From Gordonia alkaliphila (GTDB lineage: Bacteria > Actinomycetota > Actinomycetes > Mycobacteriales > Mycobacteriaceae): a stretch of DNA of 64,000 bases. The notes under the pieces were generated by a model, which was not told where the DNA came from, made no database searches, and saw only the letters and a program-made list of their open reading frames with translations. The translations under genes and the position numbers were made by a program. This document shows positions 8,928 to 15,802 of this stretch, piece after piece (within the stretch, counting starts at the first letter, position 1; the number at the start of each line of letters is the position of its first letter). The stretch spans positions 3,224,001-3,288,000 of the forward strand of contig NZ_JALKBW010000001.1 in assembly GCF_023017165.1 (NCBI RefSeq), written 5' to 3'.

Positions 8928-8968
8928 AAACTATTCCTCGTGGGACGTCAAACTATTCAGGTTGGGAC
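8928..8968. promoter_or_regulatory. Two-copy direct repeat, probable operator of the AraC-type regulator
   Basis: AAACTATTC-N4-TGGGAC occurs twice, at 8928-8946 and 8950-8968, with identical bases in both conserved blocks and a 22-base period (two helical turns). It is noticeably AT-richer than its surroundings and lies between the catabolic operon and its divergent regulator. Tandem direct repeats at this spacing are the usual binding sites of AraC/XylS proteins. It is therefore the likely activator site for the operon and perhaps for autoregulation. Confidence 0.7.
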
Positions 8969-9019
8969 AGACAGTGATCTGCGACTCATTGCTATCCCCG
9001 GCCGACTGGGATCACAGTC

Positions 9020-10069
9020 ATGGCGATGAAGCCCCTGGCCAGGTACGGCTCGCTCGCGAATTTCGTGCAGTTGACGCGCTCGCTGCGCCTGGATCCGAAC
9101 CACCTGATGCGCTCGGTGGGGCTCGACCCGGGCGGTTTGGCCGTGCAGGACCGCTGGGTGCCCGCCGAGGCGATCATCGAACTGCTCGAGCTCACCGCAG
9201 CCCAGGCACACAAACCTGACCTGGGCCTACGGCTCGCCGAGCTGCGTCGACTGTCCCATCTCGGCCCCCTCAGCCTGGTCCTGCGCGAGGAACCCGATGT
9301 CCGCAGCGCCCTGACCCTCCTGGCGCGTCACGAACGGATGTACAACGAATCCCTCCGCACCCTGGTGACCGTGCACGACGGGGTCGCCGACATCCGCGTC
9401 GAACTCGACGTGGGCCACCCGATCGCCGATCGGCAGTCCACCGACCTGGCCGTCGGCGTGCTGTTCTCCCTGATCAGGGAGCTCGCCGGCGACTCGTGGC
9501 GACCGCTGTCGGTGTCCTTCGCGCACCCGCCGCCGGAGGACGACACCACCGCGCGTCGAATCTTCGGTGGCCTGGCCCGCTACCACCGCGACTTCAACGG
9601 TCTCACCGTCGCCGAAGCCGACCTCGATCGCCCGGTGAGCCAGTCCGATCCGCAGTTGCGCGAGTACAGTCGCCGCATTCTGAGCGAATTGGAGCCGGGC
9701 GCGGCGCCGTCGACGACGGTGCGGACCCGCGAGTTGGTGGAGATGCTGCTGCCGACCGGTCGCTGCACGGTGGACCAGGTGGCCTCGAGTCTGGGCGTCG
9801 ACCGGCGCACGGTGCACCGCCGCCTCGCCGCCGAGGGCGCCAGCTATTCGTCCGTCGTCGACGACACTCGGGCAGCGTTGGCCGAGCATCTCGTTGCGGC
9901 ACAACGCTATTCGTTCACCGACGTCGCCATGATGCTCGGCTTCTCCAGTCCGTCCAATTTCTCCCGCTGGTTCCGCGGACGCTTCGACTGCACACCGCGT
10001 CAGTGGCGGACAGCCCGGGCCGCCCGATCGCCGGATTCTCCACCCCACGGGGATCTACCCTTGGACTGA
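9020..10069 (+). CDS. AraC-family transcriptional regulator (OruR/ArgR-like)
   Basis: 349 residues with an N-terminal AraC 'arabinose-binding' type ligand domain (about 20-210) and a C-terminal double helix-turn-helix (about 235-330). The last part, FTDVAMMLGFSSPSNFSRWFRG, fits the second helix-turn-helix and family signature. It is divergent from the quinone-oxidoreductase/dioxygenase/BKACE operon and is presumably its activator, sensing the substrate or an intermediate. The ATG at 9020 has no strong ribosome-binding site; the in-frame ATG two codons later is an alternative. Confidence 0.9.
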   Translation: MAMKPLARYGSLANFVQLTRSLRLDPNHLMRSVGLDPGGLAVQDRWVPAEAIIELLELTAAQAHKPDLGLRLAELRRLSHLGPLSLVLREEPDVRSALTLLARHERMYNESLRTLVTVHDGVADIRVELDVGHPIADRQSTDLAVGVLFSLIRELAGDSWRPLSVSFAHPPPEDDTTARRIFGGLARYHRDFNGLTVAEADLDRPVSQSDPQLREYSRRILSELEPGAAPSTTVRTRELVEMLLPTGRCTVDQVASSLGVDRRTVHRRLAAEGASYSSVVDDTRAALAEHLVAAQRYSFTDVAMMLGFSSPSNFSRWFRGRFDCTPRQWRTARAARSPDSPPHGDLPLD

Positions 10070-10083
10070 GGAAGGGAGATCCG

Positions 10084-10404
10084 ATGAGGTTCGGCGACGA
10101 TTGGCAAGCACGGTTGATGCGACTCCCCGGCCCCGACGGTGTCCTTCGACTGGCGGTGACCGGCACCCTGGCGTTCGACGGCGCGCCCGTCGGCGTGACG
10201 GTGGCCCCGGATCGCGAGGGTTTCGACGAACACCTGCTGTTCTTGAACGTGAACGCGGACGACGGCACCGTCCCCGACCCCGGCGCGACATCGGTGCCGG
10301 TCGACTGGCAGTCGGACGTGGGCCTCGAATATTCGGAGGTGCGCGTCCGCCTCACCGGAGCCGACGACGCCGAGCTGACTCTTCCGGTGGTCGCGACTCA
10401 CTGA
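10084..10404 (+). CDS. Hypothetical protein, 106 residues
   Basis: No family recognised. The protein is soluble, acidic and rich in beta-prone stretches, without Cys or a signal peptide. GGAAGGGAG lies 5 bases before the ATG. It follows the AraC regulator by 14 bases and may be cotranscribed with it. It overlaps the 3' end of the convergent winged-helix gene by 7 bases. Confidence 0.7.
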   Translation: MRFGDDWQARLMRLPGPDGVLRLAVTGTLAFDGAPVGVTVAPDREGFDEHLLFLNVNADDGTVPDPGATSVPVDWQSDVGLEYSEVRVRLTGADDAELTLPVVATH

Positions 10405-10696
10405 CGCGCCGCGGCTCCGGCGACGATCTCCTGCAGTGCGAGCACGTGCTGCTCGAACGCCGTCCGCCCGGTGTCGGTGAGGCGGGCGCGGACCGTGTGT
10501 CGTCGGCCGGTGAGCCGCCGTTCGGTCGCGACGTAGCCGGCTTCTCCAGCGTCGCGAGCTGCTTGGAGAGCGCCGAATCGGACAGGGCGAGCCGGTCCCG
10601 AAGGAAGGCGAAGTCCGCCCATTCCGCCCCGGCGAGCGTCGCCACCAGCGACAACCGCGTACTCGGGTGGATCAGCTCGTCGAACACCCCGCTCAT
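10398..10696 (-). pseudogene. Winged-helix transcriptional regulator (MarR/ArsR-like), frameshifted
   Basis: The N-terminal part (FDELIHPSTRLSLVATLAG, then ALSDSALSKQLATLEK) is a clear winged helix of the PadR/MarR-like 'HTH_34' type. After the codons for LEK near 10541 the frame breaks. Adding one G (GAAGCC to GAAGGCC) restores the wing and C-terminus (AGYVATERRLTGRR, ending ...AGAAARQ) in the next frame. The repaired protein would be 99 residues, normal for these regulators. Its start overlaps the membrane-protein gene by ATGA, a common regulator/membrane-protein pair. Either the gene is newly inactivated or a base is missing in the assembly. Confidence 0.8.
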
Positions 10697-11157
10697 ACAT
10701 GCACCGCGCGGCGCAGGACCCGGAGCAGCTCCGGACCGCCGAAGCCGACGATCGCCGCGACGAGGACGCCGGCGATGATCGCCGGGTGCGCAGCGCCGTC
10801 GGCCGCGAGCCACAGTGCCGCACCGACGGTCAGCGCCACCATCGCGACCAGGATCGCGATGATCAGCCACGGCAGCGCGCGACCGACCTGCGATCGACGC
10901 AGACGCACACCGGTGCCCGGACGAGTGCCGTCGTAGAGGCGACTGGCGAGCGCGGCGTTGCCCGCGCCGAAGAGCACGGTGGCGACGATCGCCGCCCAGT
11001 CCGGGGCCAGCCCGCCGATCACGCCGAGCAACACCCAGCTCGCCGCGAGGAACCACCAGTACCACCGCGGCAGTCCGGCTTCCTCGCGGATCTGGTGCCG
11101 CGCGCGACCGACGGCCTCGAGGGACGTATGCGCGTGATGGATATCGGTGGCGTTCAT
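10693..11157 (-). CDS. Small multi-pass membrane protein paired with a winged-helix regulator
   Basis: 154 residues with four hydrophobic segments in two hairpins (about 33-70 and 92-140) and an N-terminal cytoplasmic helix. No enzymatic motif is visible. GGGAG precedes the ATG, and the stop overlaps the start of the winged-helix gene (ATGA). The upstream region carries two copies of a palindrome likely bound by that regulator. Function unknown; such pairs are usually envelope-stress or efflux-related accessory units, but nothing here proves it. Confidence 0.82.
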   Translation of the reverse strand: MNATDIHHAHTSLEAVGRARHQIREEAGLPRWYWWFLAASWVLLGVIGGLAPDWAAIVATVLFGAGNAALASRLYDGTRPGTGVRLRRSQVGRALPWLIIAILVAMVALTVGAALWLAADGAAHPAIIAGVLVAAIVGFGGPELLRVLRRAVHV

Positions 11158-11170
11158 GACAACTCCCTAC

Positions 11171-11213
11171 TTTCCTGGGTGGAAACTCAACGCTCCTCTT
11201 TCCCGATTGGAAA
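11171..11213. promoter_or_regulatory. Double palindromic operator TTTCC-N5-GGAAA
   Basis: Two copies of TTTCC-N5-GGAAA, at 11171-11185 and 11199-11213, have centres 28 bases apart. They lie in the upstream region of the membrane-protein/winged-helix operon and overlap a TTGACT (11211-11216, minus strand) that could serve as its -35. This arrangement fits autorepression by the dimeric winged-helix protein. Confidence 0.6.
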
Positions 11214-11241
11214 GTCAAGGGTCGCGGCGCAACCCACCGGC

Positions 11242-11257
11242 GCGCTACATTTAGCGC
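11242..11257 (+). promoter_or_regulatory. Candidate promoter/palindrome of the MpaB-family gene
   Basis: TACATT (11246-11251) is a good -10 hexamer about 45 bases before the MpaB-family ATG. It is embedded in the palindrome GCGCT-N6-AGCGC (11242-11257), suggesting a repressor site over the -10. Confidence 0.35.
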
Positions 11258-11295
11258 ACAGGTGTTTCCAGAAGGCCGATCAGGAGCATTGACAC

Positions 11296-12525
11296 ATGTC
11301 CCAGCCCGTCCTGTCCCAGCCCGTTCCCCGCCGCCACCCGCGGTCCCCGCGACCGGTTCCGGCCGGGATCGCCGCGTTCGGCGCACTCCTCGGGGTCCGC
11401 GGACCGGACCGCGCCCGGTTCGCCGAGCTGGGTGAACTGCTGATGGTCGGCGACCCGCTGATGGACGACTTCGTCACTTGGATGCGCACCCGGGAATCGG
11501 CACCGATCCGACGGCAGTTCGACCAGGCGTTGCGCCACGGCATCGACAGCGTCGACGCCCCACCGGCACCCCTGAAGACGCTGTTCGACGAACTCGAAAC
11601 CGTTCCGGACTGGGTCGACGGCGGCCAGCTCGAGGTCGCCGCGGCCGCCATGCGCGCCGCGGGCGCGGACGGTCTGACCATCGCGCGCGACGTCGCCCTC
11701 CTCGGCGGCTATCAGTTCGCCGGCTTCAACCAGACCCTGCTGCGCACCGGCGCGCTGGAGAAGGGCTCGAATGCTCGCTTCGCCGAGACCTCGCAGTGGG
11801 CCATGGACGTGATCAGCCCCGGCGGCCTCGCGAAGTTCGGCGCCGGTTACCGGTCGACGATCCGCGTCCGGTTCATCCACTCGATGGTCCGCAGGCACGT
11901 GTCCGCGCTCCCCGACTGGGACGACCAGGAATGGGGCCTGCCGATCAATCAGACCGACATGGCGGCGACGCTCGTCGGGTCGCTGGTGGCACCGAACCTC
12001 GGCGGCCTCGGCATCGGCATCGTGCACCGGCCGAGCGAGTATCAGGCGATCGCTGCCCTGACCCGGTACGTCGGCCACCTCATGGGAGTTCGGGACGATC
12101 TGCTGCCCACGAGCTTCCGCAGCGCCGTCGCCATCCTCCTGCACACTTCCGCGGCCCTGGCCACGCCCGACGAGACCAGCATGCGGCTGGCTCGCCCGAT
12201 GGCCGACGACCCGCTGCAGTGGCAGTATCGCCATTTCGCTCCGCTGCGTCGCCGGGTGGCGCGTTCGCAGCACCTGTCCGTCAGCACGGCTTTCCTCGGG
12301 CCGAAGGCGATGGCCACTCTGGGCCTGCCCACCCGCACGCCGCCCTGGTATCCGGCGCTGGCACTGCCCGGCAATCTCGCTCGGTCAGGCATCGCGCTCT
12401 TACCCGGCGGCCGGGCGTGGACCGCCGACCGCGGGGACCGACACGCACGCGCGCTGATGCGCACCATGACCGAGACACCGGCCACGATCGGCGCGACCAC
12501 CACCGTCGCCGAGCACGTCACCTGA
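11296..12525 (+). CDS. MpaB/Lcp-family oxygenase (DUF2236)
   Basis: 409 residues of the DUF2236 family, which includes the heme-b latex-clearing protein Lcp of rubber-degrading Gordonia and Streptomyces and the fungal MpaB oxygenase. The core GAGYRSTIRVRFIHSMVRRHV (residues about 188-208) carries the conserved Arg, Thr and a His that is the probable axial heme ligand. I see no Tat signal at the N-terminus, unlike secreted rubber oxygenases, so it is probably cytoplasmic and not a true Lcp. AGGAG lies 9 bases before the ATG. Substrate unknown. Confidence 0.85.
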   Translation: MSQPVLSQPVPRRHPRSPRPVPAGIAAFGALLGVRGPDRARFAELGELLMVGDPLMDDFVTWMRTRESAPIRRQFDQALRHGIDSVDAPPAPLKTLFDELETVPDWVDGGQLEVAAAAMRAAGADGLTIARDVALLGGYQFAGFNQTLLRTGALEKGSNARFAETSQWAMDVISPGGLAKFGAGYRSTIRVRFIHSMVRRHVSALPDWDDQEWGLPINQTDMAATLVGSLVAPNLGGLGIGIVHRPSEYQAIAALTRYVGHLMGVRDDLLPTSFRSAVAILLHTSAALATPDETSMRLARPMADDPLQWQYRHFAPLRRRVARSQHLSVSTAFLGPKAMATLGLPTRTPPWYPALALPGNLARSGIALLPGGRAWTADRGDRHARALMRTMTETPATIGATTTVAEHVT

Positions 12526-12528
12526 GGG

Positions 12529-13503
12529 CTACCGCACCCAGCGCGGGACCAGACGCACCATCGTCACCATCGCGACCAACTCCACCAGCGTCTGCAGCAG
12601 CACCACCGCCGCCGCGGTCGCCGCGAACGCGTCCGGCAGGGCCAACGCCAGCGGCAGCACCACCAGCGAGTTGCGGGTGACGCCGGCGAAGATCGCCGCG
12701 CGCCGCTCCCCCGTGTCCAGTCCCGCCCGGCGGCTCGCCAGTCCGCCGACCACGGCCATCACCGCGATGAACAAGACGTAGACCGCCGCCACCGACCACC
12801 ACCGGCCCGCGCGACCGTCGAGGTGCGGGACCTGCGAGGCGACCACCACGAACAGCACCGCCGCCATCAGCGGCACCATCGCGGCCGTCGCCGCGCCGAC
12901 CACCCGGCGGCCCGCCGCGGCTCTCCCGGACCACCACTGGGCAGCCCACGCCAACGCCAGCGGTGCCACGATCAACGCGCCGAAAGCTTGCAGGAACGGC
13001 CACGGGTCCACCACCGACGCCAGGTCCGCGCCGAGGAACAGCCATAGGTACAGCGAGCGGCAGGGCGAGCATCTGCAGCACGAGCAGCACCGGGGTGGCG
13101 GCCAACAGACGGGCGGCGTCGCCGCCGACCAGTCCGGCGAAGACGATCACGTAGTCCACGCAGGGCAGAGCAGCACCAGGAGCACACCGAGCTCGACGGC
13201 GCGCTCGTCCGGCAGCAGCGGGAACAGCGCGGCCACCAGCACCGGTACGACGACGAAGTTGAGCAGCAGAATCGTCGGGAGGAACCGTCCCGCGGGTGGC
13301 CGCCGCACCAGCTGTGCCACCGGGACCTGCAGAAACGTGACGAACAACAGTGCCGCCAACAGCGGGGTGATGGCGCCGCCCAGGTGCACCGACTGTCCGG
13401 GCAGCACGACGCCCACCAGCATCGCCGTCGCGAGGGCCCCGAGATAGCACGCCACCTGGTGCCGTTCGAGCGCAGCCACGCCCCGCAGTCTAGCCGCGGA
13501 CAT
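12529..13503 (-). pseudogene. BASS/ACR3-like transporter (arsenic resistance protein family) with two compensating frameshifts
   Basis: A polytopic membrane protein of the bile acid:sodium symporter superfamily, nearest to bacterial 'arsenic resistance protein' members. The first part (from MSAARLRG at 13503, or GTG 13479) reads as membrane helices to LLVLLCP near 13165. One base is then missing, and VDYVIVFAGLVGGDAARLL reads in the next frame to about 13070. One extra base returns the frame to YLWLFLGADLASVVDPWPF and the remaining helices. The middle segment is clearly coding, so the ancestral gene is one ORF of about 320 codons. As given it would terminate at 13147. True pseudogene or two assembly indels about 90 bases apart. 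Confidence 0.82.
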
Positions 13504-13510
13504 ACCGGGT

Positions 13511-13535
13511 GTTTGAGTCCGCGGCTTCCGGGTAA
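13511..13535 (+). promoter_or_regulatory. SigF/SigB-type stress promoter of csbD
   Basis: GTTT (13511-13514), 15 bases, then GGGTAA (13530-13535) matches the GTTT-N15/17-GGGTAT pattern of mycobacterial SigF and related general-stress sigma factors. It lies about 40 bases upstream of the CsbD start, and CsbD is a general-stress protein in other bacteria. Confidence 0.6.
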
Positions 13536-13575
13536 CCCCGTGTCGAACGAAGCACACGACGACGAAGGAGGACCG

Positions 13576-13785
13576 ATGAACCACTCCGACCACGCACAGA
13601 ACAAGGCCGAGGAACTGAAGGGCCGGGCCAAGGAGGCCGCCGGCGCCGCCACCGACGACGACCAGTTGCGCCATGAGGGGCGCGCCGACCAGGGCGAAGC
13701 CACCGCCAAGGAGAAGGTCTCCGAGGCCGCCGACAAGCTCAAGGAGGGTGTCGACACCGTCAAGGAGAAGCTGACCGGACGGTGA
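13576..13785 (+). CDS. CsbD family stress protein
   Basis: 69-residue, highly charged all-helical CsbD-like protein with the family pattern NKAEELKGRAKEAAG near the N-terminus. CsbD proteins are abundant general-stress proteins of unknown biochemical role. GAAGGAGG ends 4 bases before the ATG, and a SigF/SigB-like promoter precedes it. A strong hairpin follows the stop, so it is a monocistronic unit. Confidence 0.92.
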   Translation: MNHSDHAQNKAEELKGRAKEAAGAATDDDQLRHEGRADQGEATAKEKVSEAADKLKEGVDTVKEKLTGR

Positions 13786-13798
13786 TCAGACACCGCGC

Positions 13799-13836
13799 GC
13801 AGCGGCCCGTCGCCCCTCTCGGCGGCGGGCCGCTGC
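13799..13836 (+). terminator. Terminator after csbD
   Basis: A 16-bp stem (13799-13814 with 13821-13836, one G-T wobble) around the 6-base loop CCTCTC begins 14 bases after the csbD stop codon. Confidence 0.7.
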
Positions 13837-13856
13837 GGCGATCGAGAGGCGCGGGT

Positions 13857-13862
13857 TAGGCT
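13857..13862 (+). promoter_or_regulatory. Leaderless -10 (TAGGCT) of the SDR/SnoaL operon
   Basis: TAGGCT ends 6 bases before the ATG at 13869, with no ribosome-binding site between. Confidence 0.6.
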
Positions 13863-13868
13863 GCGAGA

Positions 13869-14660
13869 ATGACTGAACTCTTCCGGCTCGACGACCGAGT
13901 CGCCATCGTGACGGGCGCCGGTCGCGGCCTCGGTGCCGCCATCGCCCAGGGTCTCGCGGAGGCCGGTGCCGACGTGGTGATCTCCGCCCGCACCGCCGAG
14001 GACCTGGAGACCGTGCGCGCCGCCGTCGAGGCCGTGGGCCGCCGCGCCGTCGCGGTTCCGTTGAACCTCGCCACCGACGACCCCGGGCAGCTCGTCGAGG
14101 CCGCCATCACCGAGTTCGGTCGCCTCGACATCGTGGTGAACAACGTCGGCGGCGCCATGCCGAAACCGTTCCTGAACACCAGCGTCCGCGAACTGATCGG
14201 CTCGTTCTCGTTCAACGTCGGCACCGCGCACGGCCTGCTGTTGGCCGCCGTCCCCCATCTTCTCCGCAGCGACAGCGCGTCGATCATCAACATCACGTCG
14301 TCGATCGGCCGCCTCGCCGACCGCGGTTACCTCACCTACGGCACCGTCAAGGCCGCGCTGACGCACTACACGGAGCTGGCCGCGCAGGACCTGAGCCCGC
14401 GGATCCGCGTCAACGGCATCGCGCCCGGCGCGATCGCGACCTCGGCGCTGGAGATCGTCGCCGCCAACGATGACCTGCGCGTGCCCATCGAGGCCGCCAC
14501 CCCGCTGCGCCGCCTGGGCCGGCCCGAAGACATCGCGGCCGCCGCCGTCTACCTCGCCAGCCCGGCCGCCGCCTACGTCACCGGCACCATCGTGGACGTC
14601 GACGGCGGCCTCGCCGCGCCCAACTTCCGCCTCCCCATCCCCGACCTGACCCAGGAATGA
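13869..14660 (+). CDS. Short-chain dehydrogenase/reductase
   Basis: Classical SDR of 263 residues. The N-terminal TGAGRGLG binds NAD(P), NNVGG is the structural motif, and Ser in NITSS with YGTVK (Tyr156/Lys160 region) forms the catalytic set. The C-terminus ends in the typical [10 protein letters not shown]. It overlaps the SnoaL-like gene by ATGA, so the two probably act on the same small hydrophobic or polyketide/steroid-like substrate, but the substrate is not visible. The mRNA appears leaderless. Confidence 0.92.
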   Translation: MTELFRLDDRVAIVTGAGRGLGAAIAQGLAEAGADVVISARTAEDLETVRAAVEAVGRRAVAVPLNLATDDPGQLVEAAITEFGRLDIVVNNVGGAMPKPFLNTSVRELIGSFSFNVGTAHGLLLAAVPHLLRSDSASIINITSSIGRLADRGYLTYGTVKAALTHYTELAAQDLSPRIRVNGIAPGAIATSALEIVAANDDLRVPIEAATPLRRLGRPEDIAAAAVYLASPAAAYVTGTIVDVDGGLAAPNFRLPIPDLTQE

Positions 14661-15160
14661 GCGCCCCGATGACCCATCACGACGACCTCCGCGCCATCGA
14701 AGAACTCAAGTACCGCTACCTGCGCGCCGTCGACACCCGCGACTGGGCGGCCTTCGCCGACACCGTCACCGACGACGTCGAGGCCGGCTACGGCTCCAAG
14801 GTCGGCGGCAAGGCCCTGAACTTCACCGGACGCGACGCACTGATCGAGTATCTGAGCGGCGCCATGGTGTCGACCATGGCCACCGAGCACCGCGTGGACC
14901 ATCCGATCATCGAGATCGACGGCGACGAGGCCACCGGCTCCTGGTACCTGCAGGACAAGGTGATGATCCCCGAGTACGACGTCCTGATCATCGGGGCCGC
15001 GTTCTACACCGACACCTATCGGCGCACCGCCGACGGCTGGCGCATCGCCGCCACCGGCTACGAGCGCACCTTCGAGGCCACCGGGACGCTCAGCGGCGCC
15101 GGGCTAACGGTGCAAATCGGACCGGCTGTCCTCGGCGGCGAAGGCTCCGTGTCACGATAG
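14657..15160 (+). CDS. SnoaL/NTF2-like family protein
   Basis: 167-residue nuclear-transport-factor-2 fold protein of the SnoaL-like 'bile acid dehydratase/aromatic hydroxylase small subunit' type. The family opening [18 protein letters not shown] and the closing [12 protein letters not shown] are both recognisable. Family members are dehydratases, isomerases or ligand-binding proteins; no certain catalytic residue can be assigned. It is translationally coupled (ATGA) to the SDR gene upstream. Confidence 0.85.
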   Translation: MSAPMTHHDDLRAIEELKYRYLRAVDTRDWAAFADTVTDDVEAGYGSKVGGKALNFTGRDALIEYLSGAMVSTMATEHRVDHPIIEIDGDEATGSWYLQDKVMIPEYDVLIIGAAFYTDTYRRTADGWRIAATGYERTFEATGTLSGAGLTVQIGPAVLGGEGSVSR

Positions 15161-15164
15161 GCCC

Positions 15165-15781
15165 ATGTGCTTCAGTGCGACTGCCAGCTTCGTCGGCGCC
15201 GGCGTGATCGGTGCGGCCGGAGTGGCCACCAGGCGCTGGAAGGCTGGACCTGGCTGGAACTCGACGGGTCCACCGACGCCGCCCTGTCCGGACCGGGCGT
15301 GCACATGTGGGTGATGTTCGCCTGGGCGATTCTGCCGATCTTCATACCGTGGTCGGTGTGGTTGATGGAGACCGATCCGCGACGACGCCGCTGGCTGTGG
15401 GCGCCGATGGTGGTCGGCGGCATCCTCGCGGTCTACATGGCCTATCTCGCGGTGCAGCCGACCATCGAGGTCAAGGTGATCGACAGCAACCTCGACTACC
15501 TGCTCGGAGTCCCGTTCAGTGCGGCCCTGCTCGCCGTGCCGTACGTCTTCGCGACGTGCTTCGCGCCGATGATGAGCTCGGCCCGCTGGGTCATCGCGCT
15601 CGGTGTCGGCAACCTCATCGCCATGTCCATCGCCGCCATCATCAAGGCCGCCGACTACTCGTCGATCTGGTGCACGCTGGCGGCCTTCCTCAGCCTCATC
15701 GTCTTCGGGCACTTCGTCTCGCAGGCCCGCGGCCGCAAGAACAAGGCCCCCGCACCGACGCCGGAGCCGCAGCCGGTCTAG
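15165..15781 (+). pseudogene. DUF6629-like membrane protein with internal deletion and frameshift
   Basis: The start MCFSATASFVGAGVIGAAG is the characteristic opening of DUF6629-type multi-pass proteins. After GVAT (about 15228) the sequence jumps directly to QALEGWTWLELDGS in another frame and continues through five or so membrane helices to PEPQPV. The usual helix between these two points, roughly 25-30 residues, is absent. As given, translation from 15165 would stop soon after 15300. An out-of-frame deletion near 15228-15232 explains this; alternatively the assembly collapsed a short stretch. It lies 4 bases after the SnoaL-like gene. Confidence 0.7.
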
Positions 15782-15802
15782 CGAACGTAGCGGCGAGTCG
15801 GC

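Noticed and set aside
11296-12525. True latex-clearing protein (Lcp) assignment
   Set aside because: The family match is sound but no Tat signal is visible, and MpaB-family members are diverse; kept as DUF2236 oxygenase.
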